NCBI GenBank assembly: GCA_964410725.1
Contig: CAYPID010000014.1
Span: 1-50,659 of the forward strand
Reading direction: 5' to 3'
DNA length: 50,659 nt
Source of the DNA: CALAZP01 sp964410725
Lineage (GTDB): Bacteria; Bacteroidota; Bacteroidia; Chitinophagales; Saprospiraceae
A program made the position numbers and the translations under genes. Position 1 is the first letter of the stretch; the number at the start of each line of letters is the position of its first letter. Under the pieces are notes generated by a model. The model saw only the letters and a program-made list of their open reading frames with translations, was not told the origin of the DNA and ran no database searches. Below are positions 8,676-17,447 of this stretch, piece by piece.

Positions 8676-9425
8676 ATGAGAGTTAAAATTATCTTGAGTG
8701 GGTGTTTACTTAGTGTTGTACTGGCCTGTTCCAATAGTCCAAAAGTAATCACTCCTGTTAATTCAAGTGAAAGTGCTCAGACAGCCGCTCAAAATGAATC
8801 ATTTATGCCAGCTAGCCAGCCGATGACTAGTGAATTTGCAGAGCATAGAATCAAAGTGCTGGAGGTACTCAATACCGAAAGATATACTTATATGCTATCA
8901 GAAGAAGGAGAACTGGATCCTTATTGGATTGCCATTTCTAATCGACCTGTTCAGGTTGGTGATGAATTTATCTATCGAGGCGGTTTAGTTAAAAAGAATT
9001 TCTTTAGCGCTGAATACAATCGGGTATTTGAAACCCTTTATTTGGTATCAGAAATTTTGCCGCTGAATGGAATGGCCAACAATCAGGTTAACGTTAACGA
9101 TCCGGAATTAACTGCACCTCCCAAATCTGTTCAGCCCATTCAAGGGGCAATTAAACTTAAAGAATTGATTTCGAATGCAGATAATTACGTGGGAAAGGCA
9201 GTCAGAGTATCCGGTAAGTGCGTCAAAATTAACCCTATGATTATGGGACGGAATTGGGTACATATTCAAGATGAATCTGGAGCAGAATTTGATTTAACCA
9301 TTACCACAAATGAACAAATTCAATTGGGACAAATGGTAAATATGGAAGGTGTTTTGGCTGTAAATAAAGATTTTGGAGCAGGATACTTCTATAAAGTCAT
9401 TGTAGAAAACGCTATTTCTCTTTAG
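8676..9425 (+). CDS. Lipoprotein with OB-fold domains, last gene of the multiheme cluster
   Basis: This 249-residue lipoprotein has a signal peptide with lipobox VVLAC (Cys18). It probably has two OB-like beta-barrel domains. The first is at about 55-130 and includes YTYMLSEEGE and a later VGDEF. The second is at about 155-249, with VGKAVRVSGKCVK, IMGRNWVHIQD and QLGQMVNMEGVL. The GxxVxVxGxxxxxNxxIMGxNWxHxQD signature belongs to a family that, as far as I recall, accompanies multiheme cytochromes in other bacteria. OB folds here are unlikely to bind nucleic acid and probably act as a protein-protein or metal-binding adaptor. It lies 1 bp after the barrel gene and closes the operon. Confidence 0.7.
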   Translation: MRVKIILSGCLLSVVLACSNSPKVITPVNSSESAQTAAQNESFMPASQPMTSEFAEHRIKVLEVLNTERYTYMLSEEGELDPYWIAISNRPVQVGDEFIYRGGLVKKNFFSAEYNRVFETLYLVSEILPLNGMANNQVNVNDPELTAPPKSVQPIQGAIKLKELISNADNYVGKAVRVSGKCVKINPMIMGRNWVHIQDESGAEFDLTITTNEQIQLGQMVNMEGVLAVNKDFGAGYFYKVIVENAISL

Positions 9426-9513
9426 TGAATTGCTAATTTTATGTAGGTTATTGTTATTGTCATTTTTCTCTTTGCAATTGATTTATACTTTATTCATAAC
9501 TCGAATTAGAATT

Positions 9514-9521
9514 TAATTTTG
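9514..9521 (+). promoter_or_regulatory. Candidate -7 element TAATTTTG upstream of the PSD1 operon
   Basis: The 136-bp AT-rich gap between the multiheme operon and the next gene contains an exact match to the Bacteroidota -7 consensus TAnnTTTG, about 40 bp before the ATG at 9562. A good -33 TTTG is not seen at the usual spacing, so support is weak. Confidence 0.35.
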
Positions 9522-9561
9522 TTATATTGCAATTTAACAAAAGCCAAAATTAAATTGATTC

Positions 9562-11880
9562 ATGAGGGTTAAATTCAAGTTGCTTTGGGTAGCTAATGCC
9601 TTTTTTATCCTGCTTGTATTTTTATTAGCTAATTGTAATTCTCAGAAAACCGATAAAGAAATTGAGCTAGTAGATTTCAATTTTCACATCAGACCCATTC
9701 TATCGGATAAGTGCTTTGCTTGTCATGGACCGGATGCCAATAAAAGAGAAGCTGGTCTTCGATTAGATACTAAGGAAGGGGCCTACGCGGCATTAAAGGA
9801 TGAACCAAGCCAGTATGCCATCTTTGCTGGAAATAGGGAAAAATCTGAGGTATGGCATCGAATTAACAGCGAAGATCCCTCGGAAATAATGCCCCCGCCT
9901 GAGTTCAATGTAGTTTTAACTCCAGAAGAGAAAGAATTAATAGGTCAGTGGATTGAACAAGGAGCTGAATACAAGGACCATTGGGCCTTTATTCCACCAC
10001 AAAAAAGTGAGAGACCCGAAATAGGCAACCGCAATTGGCCTTTGGACGATATTGATTTCTATGTATTAGCTAACATGGAAGCTAAGGGTTTACAACCCAA
10101 CCCAGCTGCGGAAAAATATCATCTTTTGAAAAGGGTTGCTCTCGATTTAACGGGCCTTCCACCTTCTTTGGATTTACAAGAAAGATTTCTTTCTAATGGG
10201 GACGAAATGTCTTATGAAGCAGTAGTTGATGAATTATTAGCTTCCCCTCACTATGGAGAAAAGATGGCATTGCACTGGTTGGATGTAGCCAGATATGCTG
10301 ATTCTCATGGCTACCAGGACGATGGGGTCAGAACGATGTGGCCCTGGCGAGATTGGGTCATCCATGCCTTTAATCAAAATTATCCCTATGATCAATTTAT
10401 TACGTGGCAACTAGCGGGGGACCTGATTGAAGAACCTAATAAAGAGTCGATCTTAGCAACCGGATTTAATCGCAATCACAAAATCACTCAAGAGGGTGGG
10501 GTAATCGATGAAGAATACCGGGTTGAATACGTAACGGATAGAACCAATACTTTCGGAAAGGCTTTTTTGGGCCTAACTTTTGAATGTGCTAAATGTCACG
10601 ATCACAAATACGACCCGATCTCACAAGAAGAGTACTTCAGCACTTTTGCTTTCTTTAATCACGTTCCCGAAAAGGGTCTTTTCGGTACTATTGATGCTTC
10701 TTTTGCGGATCCACCCAATATGAAAATTACCCCAGAGGAGGCCAATGGGATTTTATCTTTTGTGAATTTACAAGATTCTATGCCCGTAGAAGTAATGATC
10801 ATGCAGGATTCCATGGGAATGAGGTCTACTTACGTTTTGGAAAGGGGCAATTACGATGCTCATGGGCAGGAGGTTGATTTTAAAACCCCCAAGGCTATCG
10901 CTCCTTTCGATACGGAACTTTATGAAAAAAATAGATTGGGATTGGCTCAATGGCTTTTAAGTGACGATAATCCATTGACTGCTAGAGTGTACGTCAATCG
11001 AATCTGGCAGGAAATATTCGGTAGAGGAATTGTCGCCACTCCCGGAGACTTCGGAATGCAAGGAGAATTACCAAGCAACATTGAGCTATTAGATTACCTC
11101 GCTAACGATTTTAAGAATAACAATTGGGATATTAAGAGATTGGTTAAAAAAATTGTGCTTTCTGCAACTTATAGACAATCATCGGAAGTAACGGAAAAAC
11201 ATTTAAGAATAGATCCTGAAAATATTTATCTGGCCCGTTCTCCAAGATTTAGAATTCCCGCAGAATTGGTCCGAGATTTAGTTTTATCTAGCAGTGGTTT
11301 GCTCAACGAGACTATAGGGGGGCCCAGCGTTAAAACATACCAGCCTGATGGAATTTGGGAAGTCACCACTTCAGGGCGTGGTTTATTAGCCAACTATATA
11401 CAAGATAAAGGTGACGACTTATATAGAAGAGGAATGTACCAGTTTATTAAAAGAACTGTGCCCCCACCCGTTATGTTAATGTTTGACGCCTCCAATAGGG
11501 ATCAATGTGAGGTGAAGAGATTGAATACCAATACCCCTTTACAAGCTTTGGTGATGCTTAATGATCCACATGTTTTGGAAGCTTCCAGAGTATTGGCTGA
11601 GCATTTGATTGCTAAAGAGGATTTGAAAATTTCGGATAAGATTGAAAATGCCTTCTCAAGGATAGTTTGCCGACCTATCCAGAAAAATGAAGAAAAGCTC
11701 TTTAAAGATTATTTTGAAGAGGAATTGGCCAATTTCCAAACTTTTCCAGAAGAAGCGGAGAATCTTCTTGCCGCTGGAGAATATCCTAGAAACAATGATT
11801 TGGATTCTGCAACCACTGCTGCTTTTATGCAGGTTGTGCATTTGATGTATAATATGGAAGAGACCTTGACCAAAACTTAA
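9562..11880 (+). CDS. PSD1/PSCyt1 Planctomycete-type cytochrome c lipoprotein (DUF1549-DUF1553)
   Basis: This 772-residue exported protein has a hydrophobic signal with a possible lipobox LLANC (Cys25; Asn at -1 is unusual). A PSCyt1 heme domain follows with CFACH at 51-55. Next comes DUF1549 (about 140-365) with the hallmark HWLDVARYADS and a second heme motif CAKCHDHKYDP near 341. The C-terminal DUF1553 domain (about 450-770) contains TARVYVNRIWQ and TNTPLQALVMLNDP. At 772 residues it is shorter than relatives that insert a LamG-type domain. The family occurs in Planctomycetes, Verrucomicrobia and Bacteroidota, nearly always paired with DUF1501 as here (6 bp gap). A role in oxidative breakdown of complex organics is assumed, but no substrate is established. 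Confidence 0.93.
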   Translation: MRVKFKLLWVANAFFILLVFLLANCNSQKTDKEIELVDFNFHIRPILSDKCFACHGPDANKREAGLRLDTKEGAYAALKDEPSQYAIFAGNREKSEVWHRINSEDPSEIMPPPEFNVVLTPEEKELIGQWIEQGAEYKDHWAFIPPQKSERPEIGNRNWPLDDIDFYVLANMEAKGLQPNPAAEKYHLLKRVALDLTGLPPSLDLQERFLSNGDEMSYEAVVDELLASPHYGEKMALHWLDVARYADSHGYQDDGVRTMWPWRDWVIHAFNQNYPYDQFITWQLAGDLIEEPNKESILATGFNRNHKITQEGGVIDEEYRVEYVTDRTNTFGKAFLGLTFECAKCHDHKYDPISQEEYFSTFAFFNHVPEKGLFGTIDASFADPPNMKITPEEANGILSFVNLQDSMPVEVMIMQDSMGMRSTYVLERGNYDAHGQEVDFKTPKAIAPFDTELYEKNRLGLAQWLLSDDNPLTARVYVNRIWQEIFGRGIVATPGDFGMQGELPSNIELLDYLANDFKNNNWDIKRLVKKIVLSATYRQSSEVTEKHLRIDPENIYLARSPRFRIPAELVRDLVLSSSGLLNETIGGPSVKTYQPDGIWEVTTSGRGLLANYIQDKGDDLYRRGMYQFIKRTVPPPVMLMFDASNRDQCEVKRLNTNTPLQALVMLNDPHVLEASRVLAEHLIAKEDLKISDKIENAFSRIVCRPIQKNEEKLFKDYFEEELANFQTFPEEAENLLAAGEYPRNNDLDSATTAAFMQVVHLMYNMEETLTKT

Positions 11881-11886
11881 TATTTT

Positions 11887-13311
11887 ATGTTTAAAGAAAT
11901 TTTTGAACATCAGCTGAATGTAAATAGGAGGCATTTTTTAAGCAAACTCAGTATGGGGTTTGGTAGTGCCGCTTTAGGATCTTTACTACTGCCAGATTTA
12001 TTGAAGGGAGGAAAGTCTGGAATAGAAGACCTACCGGTGGGCCTTCCACATTTTGCGCCCAAGGCTAAGAGAATCATTTACCTGTTTCAAAATGGTGCTC
12101 CTTCTCAGTTAGAGAGTTTTGATTACAAGCCATTGCTCAATAAAATGTATGGCCAGGATTTACCCGAATCTATAAGAAATGGTCAACGTTTAACAGGAAT
12201 GACTTCCAATCAAGATAGATTTCCACTCATAGGATCTAAATTCAAATTCAACCAGTACGGTGAAAATGGAGTTTGGGTCAGTGAATTATTTCCTAATATT
12301 GCTTCCATTGCAGACGAATTGTGTGTTATAAAATCGATGCATACTGAAGCAATTAATCACGATCCAGCCCTGACGTTTATGCAAACGGGCGCTCAGGTGG
12401 GGAATCGACCCAGTATGGGTGCTTGGTTAAGTTATGGTTTGGGAAGCGAGAACGCTAATTTGCCAGCTTATACGGTATTACTTTCCAGAGGAAGAGGAAA
12501 TGGTCAGGGGGTATATTCCAAATTGTCAAAGATATTGATNNNNNNNNNNAGCGAGGAACCGGTACTTTACCTTAACGACCCTGAGGGAACTACTAGAACT
12601 GGACGCAGAAGGATGTTGGATAAATTGGGAGAGCTCAATGGAATGGCTTATGAAACTTTTGGTGATCCTGAAATACATACCAAAATCCAACAGTACGAAA
12701 TGGCTTATCGGATGCAAACGGCTGTTCCAGAGCTGACAGATATTTCTAATGAACCCGAACATATAGTAAAAATGTATGGGGCGGATTGCCTGACCCCAGG
12801 CACCTATGCAGCTAATTGTCTGTTGGCCAGAAAATTATCAGAATCAGGCGTTCGCTTTGTTCAATTGTACCATCAAGGTTGGGACCAGCATGGTAATATG
12901 GTAGGTGAGATGCCTCTGCAGGCACAGGATACGGATCGCGCATCCGCTGCTTTGATTATGGATCTCAAGCAAAGGGGACTTTTGGATGAAACATTGGTGA
13001 TTTGGGGGGGAGAATTTGGTCGTACCAATTACTGCCAAGGTCCTTTGAATGAGGCTAATTACGGACGTGATCACCACCCCAGAGCTTATACGATTTGGAT
13101 GGCGGGAGGCGGCGTCAAACCAGGAGTGTACGGTGAGACTGATGAATTTGGGTATAACATTATAAAAGATCCGGTTCATGTTAATGATTTCCATGCAACC
13201 GTATTACATCTCATGGGATTGGATCATGAAAAGTTGATTTACAAACACTTAGGTAGAAGGTATAGACTTACTGATGTTGCTGGAAAAGTAGTTAAAGGAA
13301 TTATTGCATAA
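11887..13311 (+). CDS. DUF1501 family exported protein (contains an assembly gap)
   Basis: This is a sulfatase/phosphatase-fold protein of about 474 residues with a Tat-like N-terminus (NRRHFLSKLSMGFGSAALGS). Family signatures are present: RIIYLFQNGAPSQLESFDYKP, NHDPALTFMQTG, RFVQLYHQGWDQH, VIWGGEFGRTNYCQG and GRDHHPRAYTIWMAGGG. Ten Ns at 12540-12549 fall in the region that in relatives contains a GSGFLP-x-HQGV-like segment before PVLYLNDP. That segment is missing here, so the real gene is probably a little longer than it appears. It forms the usual operon pair with the upstream PSD1 gene, and its stop is immediately followed by the next ATG. The catalytic function is unproven in this family. 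Confidence 0.93.
   Translation: MFKEIFEHQLNVNRRHFLSKLSMGFGSAALGSLLLPDLLKGGKSGIEDLPVGLPHFAPKAKRIIYLFQNGAPSQLESFDYKPLLNKMYGQDLPESIRNGQRLTGMTSNQDRFPLIGSKFKFNQYGENGVWVSELFPNIASIADELCVIKSMHTEAINHDPALTFMQTGAQVGNRPSMGAWLSYGLGSENANLPAYTVLLSRGRGNGQGVYSKLSKILXXXXSEEPVLYLNDPEGTTRTGRRRMLDKLGELNGMAYETFGDPEIHTKIQQYEMAYRMQTAVPELTDISNEPEHIVKMYGADCLTPGTYAANCLLARKLSESGVRFVQLYHQGWDQHGNMVGEMPLQAQDTDRASAALIMDLKQRGLLDETLVIWGGEFGRTNYCQGPLNEANYGRDHHPRAYTIWMAGGGVKPGVYGETDEFGYNIIKDPVHVNDFHATVLHLMGLDHEKLIYKHLGRRYRLTDVAGKVVKGIIA
12540..12549. other. Assembly gap (10 Ns)
   Basis: Ten undetermined bases interrupt the DUF1501 gene. The flanking frame is open on both sides, but ten is a conventional placeholder. Comparison with remembered family members suggests that roughly 20-40 more bases are missing. 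Confidence 0.98.
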
Positions 13312-15450
13312 ATGAAAATAACACGAAATCTCGTTTTTGCCCTACAATTTTTACTGGGTTTCCTTTTAGTATTTGAAAAGTACATTCAGCTTCCTTCTTT
13401 TGGGGAGGTAGTCGGGAGAATGCACCCATTGCTATTGCACCTTCCCATTGGTGCCATGTCCCTTTTATTCTTGTTTTATCTCTATCAACGTTATCAAAGA
13501 ATAAATTCCCCCGATAATTTTGCGTTAATTGGAGTTGGCTTACATGCCAATGCATTATTCGCAGTCATTACTGCATTGGCAGGTTTATTCCTCTCTCAAG
13601 AGGGAGGCTATTCTGAAAGTTTAGCTTTTCACAAATGGACTGGTATTGGCTTTAACTGGATTGCATGGGGATTATTGTTGGGTTGGGAACGATATGCTTC
13701 GAGAGGATGGTATGGGATAAGTTGGGGGATAGGGGTTTTGGTTATGGCTATTTCCGGTCATCTTGGGGGAGAATTGACCCACGGTGAAAATTACCTTTTC
13801 CAACCTTTGGAAGATAAGGAGGATATTCCCTTTGCTACTTTAGAATCTACTGTTTATGAAGCGGCTATTCTGCCCATTTTAAGTAGCAAATGTTTTTCAT
13901 GCCATAACGAAAAAAAATCTAAGGGCGAATTAGTCCTTAGTAATTGGGAGGGGATTCACAAAGGTGGCGAGCATGGAGCTGTTTGGGAAGCTGGTGCCTC
14001 AACCAATAGCTTATTGATAAAAAGAATGAATCTTCCAATGGAAGATGAAGAGCATATGCCGCCTAAGGGAAAAGTTCAGTTATTGGATGATGAAATTGAA
14101 TTAATTGAACATTGGATTGATGAAGGAGCTGACGAAGCTTTAGTCATTGGGTCAATTAATGAGGAACATCGATTATATGCTTTTCTTGAGCCGGTCATTA
14201 ATCAAATTAAAGGGAAATCTTCGAATTATAGTTTTGAACCAGCAGATGGAGAACTTTTAGAGTCCTTGAATACTCCATTCAGGAGAGTTACTCCTATAGC
14301 TGAAAATTCTCCAGCTCTGGAAGCCTCCATATTTGTAAAAGCATATTACCAAACTGAGTTTTTGGAAGAATTGGCAGCAGTGAGTCAACAATTGGTAGGA
14401 CTCAATTTATCAGGGCTTCCTATTCAGGATAATGAACTGAAAGTAATCGCTAATTTTCAGCATCTTGAAAAACTGGTTTTGAATCAGACTGATATCACTT
14501 CGGAAGGTATTAAGAATTTAGCTAATTTAACTTCACTGCAATCACTTGCCCTCTCAGGAACCAACGTAAACTCCAAAATCTTTGCTACGTTGGAACAATT
14601 ACCTAACTTGACGAACCTATATTTATGGAATACCCCTCTCTTGGAGGAGGATTTTCAGGAGCTTGCGAAGCTTTTACCGAAGGTGTCTATAGATCGTGGA
14701 TTCCAACCAGATCCCAATGAATTACTTCCATTAAGCGCGCCTGTTGTAATCAATAAAGAACAAGTTCTGATTGGTGATGAAAAGATTGAACTCAAGCATA
14801 ACTTTCCCGGAGTTACTATTAGATATGAAATGGATGGCAAAGACCCTGACAGCCTTTCTCCAATTTACGAAGGACCAATTGAGGTCGATGATTATGCCTT
14901 ATTAAAGGCCAGTGCATTTTTGGAGGGTTGGGCCAGTAGCAGCCCTATTTCTAAGGGGTTTTTCCGAGCGGGATTGCCATTAGATAGTGTGGTTTTATTA
15001 TCTACTCCCAATCCACAGTATAAAGGCAGAGGGGCGGCAACTTTGCATGATAATGCAAAGGGAGATGAGGTGAATTTTAGATCACCCACCTGGATTGGTT
15101 ATCGCGAAAGTCCATTTGAGGCGATGGTACAAGTGAAGGAGGATGTAGAAGTTTCCAAATTGGTATTGAGTTACCTGAATGATATGGGAGCCTATATTAT
15201 GCCACCTGTCTATGTAGAGGTATATGGAATACGTGCAGGTCAAGAATGGACGTTGTTGAATAAAAAACAGCTCCCCGTTCCTACAGGGTATGAAAATAAA
15301 GCTATTGAATTGGTGGGGATTGATATCCCCAAACAACAATATGAATGGATAAAAGTGGTCGCTCAGAATGTGACCAAACTTCCCAAATGGCATAATGGGG
15401 CAGGAGACTTAGGTTGGGTTTTTGTAGATGAATTATTCGTCTACAATTAG
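13312..15450 (+). CDS. Membrane c-type cytochrome with DUF2231, LRR and chitobiase-like domains
   Basis: This 712-residue mosaic protein begins with four or so transmembrane helices of the DUF2231 type (residues 1-150), including MHPLLLHLPIGAMSLL. A PSCyt1-like heme domain follows with CFSCH near 194-198 and a possible axial Met in MPPKG. Leucine-rich repeats occupy about 355-455. A CHB_HEX_C-like domain at about 475-560 contains the typical IRYEMDGKDPDSLSP. The C-terminal 150 residues look like a galactose-binding or F5/8-type beta domain. Its ATG abuts the DUF1501 stop, so it is the third gene of the PSD1-DUF1501 operon, likely the membrane electron acceptor for it. The 3' end overlaps the convergent DinB-like gene by 4 bp. 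Confidence 0.88.
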   Translation: MKITRNLVFALQFLLGFLLVFEKYIQLPSFGEVVGRMHPLLLHLPIGAMSLLFLFYLYQRYQRINSPDNFALIGVGLHANALFAVITALAGLFLSQEGGYSESLAFHKWTGIGFNWIAWGLLLGWERYASRGWYGISWGIGVLVMAISGHLGGELTHGENYLFQPLEDKEDIPFATLESTVYEAAILPILSSKCFSCHNEKKSKGELVLSNWEGIHKGGEHGAVWEAGASTNSLLIKRMNLPMEDEEHMPPKGKVQLLDDEIELIEHWIDEGADEALVIGSINEEHRLYAFLEPVINQIKGKSSNYSFEPADGELLESLNTPFRRVTPIAENSPALEASIFVKAYYQTEFLEELAAVSQQLVGLNLSGLPIQDNELKVIANFQHLEKLVLNQTDITSEGIKNLANLTSLQSLALSGTNVNSKIFATLEQLPNLTNLYLWNTPLLEEDFQELAKLLPKVSIDRGFQPDPNELLPLSAPVVINKEQVLIGDEKIELKHNFPGVTIRYEMDGKDPDSLSPIYEGPIEVDDYALLKASAFLEGWASSSPISKGFFRAGLPLDSVVLLSTPNPQYKGRGAATLHDNAKGDEVNFRSPTWIGYRESPFEAMVQVKEDVEVSKLVLSYLNDMGAYIMPPVYVEVYGIRAGQEWTLLNKKQLPVPTGYENKAIELVGIDIPKQQYEWIKVVAQNVTKLPKWHNGAGDLGWVFVDELFVYN

Positions 15451-15899
15451 AGGGAACCCTCATTTATTCTTCTCAAATAATTAAACTGACCCCAGTGTCT
15501 TGAAAAATGGCAGCATAATTGAATCAAGAAAAACCCAATGGTACAACCTGCGTGATGAGGAGGTGGGTCAGGCATTTTTTGATTTAACTTCTTTTCATCT
15601 AAATCTCTAAATACCTTTGTCAAGGTATCTATAGTCTGATCTATATTCTCCAGCAGTATTGATTTGTCAACGGGAGGTCCACTAAATTCATCCTCTATAT
15701 CTCTTTTATACGGTATCTCACCGATTTGATATCCAATAAAATGCCTCAGATTTCCGCAAATATGCCTGGCTAATGTTCCACATGAATTAATAATTCCCTC
15801 TTGTGTTGACCATAAAAGTCTATCGTCAATTGCACTTAATTCTTTTTTTAATTGATTTAAATCCCGAATCAGAATTTTGTTAACATATTGACTTACCAT
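15447..15899 (-). CDS. DinB-like four-helix protein (DUF1572 type)
   Basis: This 150-residue cytoplasmic protein of the DinB/YfiT superfamily has three putative metal-binding histidines: one in the ARHICGNLRHFIG helix (about residues 45-57) and two in the CCHFSRHWGQFNYLRR helix (about 128-143). Relatives act as metal-dependent thiol transferases (bacillithiol/mycothiol) or have unknown roles. It is the last gene of a possible minus-strand run with the sulfotransferase (17 bp gap). The family is clear; the reaction is unknown. Confidence 0.8.
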   Translation of the reverse strand: MVSQYVNKILIRDLNQLKKELSAIDDRLLWSTQEGIINSCGTLARHICGNLRHFIGYQIGEIPYKRDIEDEFSGPPVDKSILLENIDQTIDTLTKVFRDLDEKKLNQKMPDPPPHHAGCTIGFFLIQLCCHFSRHWGQFNYLRRINEGSL

Positions 15900-15916
15900 A
15901 ATTTAAATATATTTTT

Positions 15917-16846
15917 TTACTGATATCTATTAGCAACTTCTACCTGTTTTTTATCAATTTGATTCGCCATTGCTGGAGTTAAGTAATTTACCCAATCATT
16001 TATTTTGCCGGATCTAAAAAATTTGGAAGCATCAAAATGAAAACTTCTAGGGTTTTTTGTGATATCGGATTTCATACTGTCAAATTCGGTAGCTGCAGCA
16101 ATTTTATGAATGGTTTCATCAGCTAATTCAGTGTTTCCTAATAAAAATGAAGCTATTCTTTTGACCGATTCGATCTTTTTACTCACCAAAGTTTCATAAT
16201 CTAAGAACAACATATTGAGTTCAGTGTGTTTCCACTCATGAGGGAATTGAAAATAACTTCCGAAATAAAGTTTTTCTTCGACAAACAATCCAAGAAAGTC
16301 CTTGATTTCTAGATTTGGTGTTACACCTAATTTGGGATGGTTTTTATAGAAAAAATACTGTGATACAAGGGCTGATTTAGGGTTTCTGTTTACTACGATA
16401 AATTTAGATTTGGGATTTACCTTATGGCAAGGAATATCTTTAGGTATCCAATGAGTGTACCACACCCTAGGCATTTCTTGGGTAAAATTAATGAATTGCC
16501 AAAATGCATCAATGCCATTTTGTGATGCCAATACCTCAGGCCAAGGAACTGCATCATGGCCAATATCAGCCTTATAAATTCCATGATGCGCAGGAAACTC
16601 AAAGCTATTTCTTAGAATCTCTACAACATATTTTTTAGTCAAATGAGTGCCAACTTTTTGATGTGTACAAATGAAAATATCATTGGAGTCAGTTTCCCAC
16701 TCAGAAGCCATTATTTGCATAGTGTTCAGACAAACAAATGGAGGATACATGGTTTGGTTCCAATATTTATGGAAAAAACCAAAATTGGGTATCTCCTGGT
16801 AAGGTTCGATATTATTTATCCAATTTTTTTCTTTGTTGTATCCCAT
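15917..16846 (-). CDS. Sulfotransferase domain protein
   Basis: This 309-residue cytoplasmic protein resembles PAPS-dependent sulfotransferases (PF00685). The 5'-phosphosulfate-binding loop appears as FICTHQKVGTHLTKKYV (about residues 57-73), where canonical enzymes have TYPKSGTTW. The Lys is kept but the loop differs. The 3'-phosphate-binding segment is clear as KFIVVNRNPKSALVSQYFF (about 147-165). A late RSGKINDWVNYLT segment matches the C-terminal RKGxxGDWKNxFT motif. The acceptor substrate is unknown. It lies 6 bp after the O-methyltransferase, suggesting both modify the same small molecule or lipid. Such enzymes are patchily distributed in Bacteroidota, so acquisition by transfer is possible. 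Confidence 0.82.
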   Translation of the reverse strand: MGYNKEKNWINNIEPYQEIPNFGFFHKYWNQTMYPPFVCLNTMQIMASEWETDSNDIFICTHQKVGTHLTKKYVVEILRNSFEFPAHHGIYKADIGHDAVPWPEVLASQNGIDAFWQFINFTQEMPRVWYTHWIPKDIPCHKVNPKSKFIVVNRNPKSALVSQYFFYKNHPKLGVTPNLEIKDFLGLFVEEKLYFGSYFQFPHEWKHTELNMLFLDYETLVSKKIESVKRIASFLLGNTELADETIHKIAAATEFDSMKSDITKNPRSFHFDASKFFRSGKINDWVNYLTPAMANQIDKKQVEVANRYQ

Positions 16847-16852
16847 TGTTGA

Positions 16853-17440
16853 TTAAATCGTTGCCACCATCAATCCACAGGTCGTTTCAATAATGCATTT
16901 ATCTTTTTTATTCTGATCAAACCAATCTATAAAATTTTTGACTTCTTCCGATCTATCTAAAACATTATCCGCAATAATCAAACAATCCTTAGCCATCAGG
17001 TCCTTTTCAAGGAGTTCCTGGAGATGTTTGTAATACATATCTTTTTGAGCATCAAAAAATATAAGGTCGAATTTTATGCTAAGTTGACGTTCAATTACTT
17101 GCGATATCTCACCTTGATATACTTCAATAGGTAAACTTAATTTTTGAAATCTATCACTAGTAATCTGAGCTACTTTTCTATCCATTTCTACGGTTGCTAT
17201 CTTGCCTGAAGCATTCTTGTAGTTACCCATTAACAAATAAAGGGTTGATAGACCATAGCCTGTACCTAATTCCAATATATTGTCAGGACTTTTGGCCATA
17301 ACCAAGGAGGTTAAAATGGGGCCTGTATCACTTCTTATGGGGTTCCGCCACCCAAATTTTCCTTGACTATTGGTATAAGATTCTCCCTGTTTGTCTAGTT
17401 TTTCTAATTCGAGAATGGTTTCCCATATTTTTTTTTTCAT
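16853..17440 (-). CDS. Class I SAM-dependent O-methyltransferase (catechol OMT-like)
   Basis: This 195-residue Rossmann methyltransferase has the SAM-binding motif I ILELGTGYGLST (about residues 54-65), an acidic residue after beta-2 (VEMD), the DLIFFDAQKDMY metal/substrate motif (about 124-135) and LIIADNVLDRSEEVK, which matches the metal-binding DN of the COMT/CCoAMT family. Length and order of motifs fit PF01596/PF13578. It lies 7 bp downstream of the large ThuA/sorbosone dehydrogenase gene and 6 bp upstream of the sulfotransferase. The substrate cannot be told from sequence. Confidence 0.85.
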   Translation of the reverse strand: MKKKIWETILELEKLDKQGESYTNSQGKFGWRNPIRSDTGPILTSLVMAKSPDNILELGTGYGLSTLYLLMGNYKNASGKIATVEMDRKVAQITSDRFQKLSLPIEVYQGEISQVIERQLSIKFDLIFFDAQKDMYYKHLQELLEKDLMAKDCLIIADNVLDRSEEVKNFIDWFDQNKKDKCIIETTCGLMVATI

Positions 17441-17447
17441 AGTTTGC

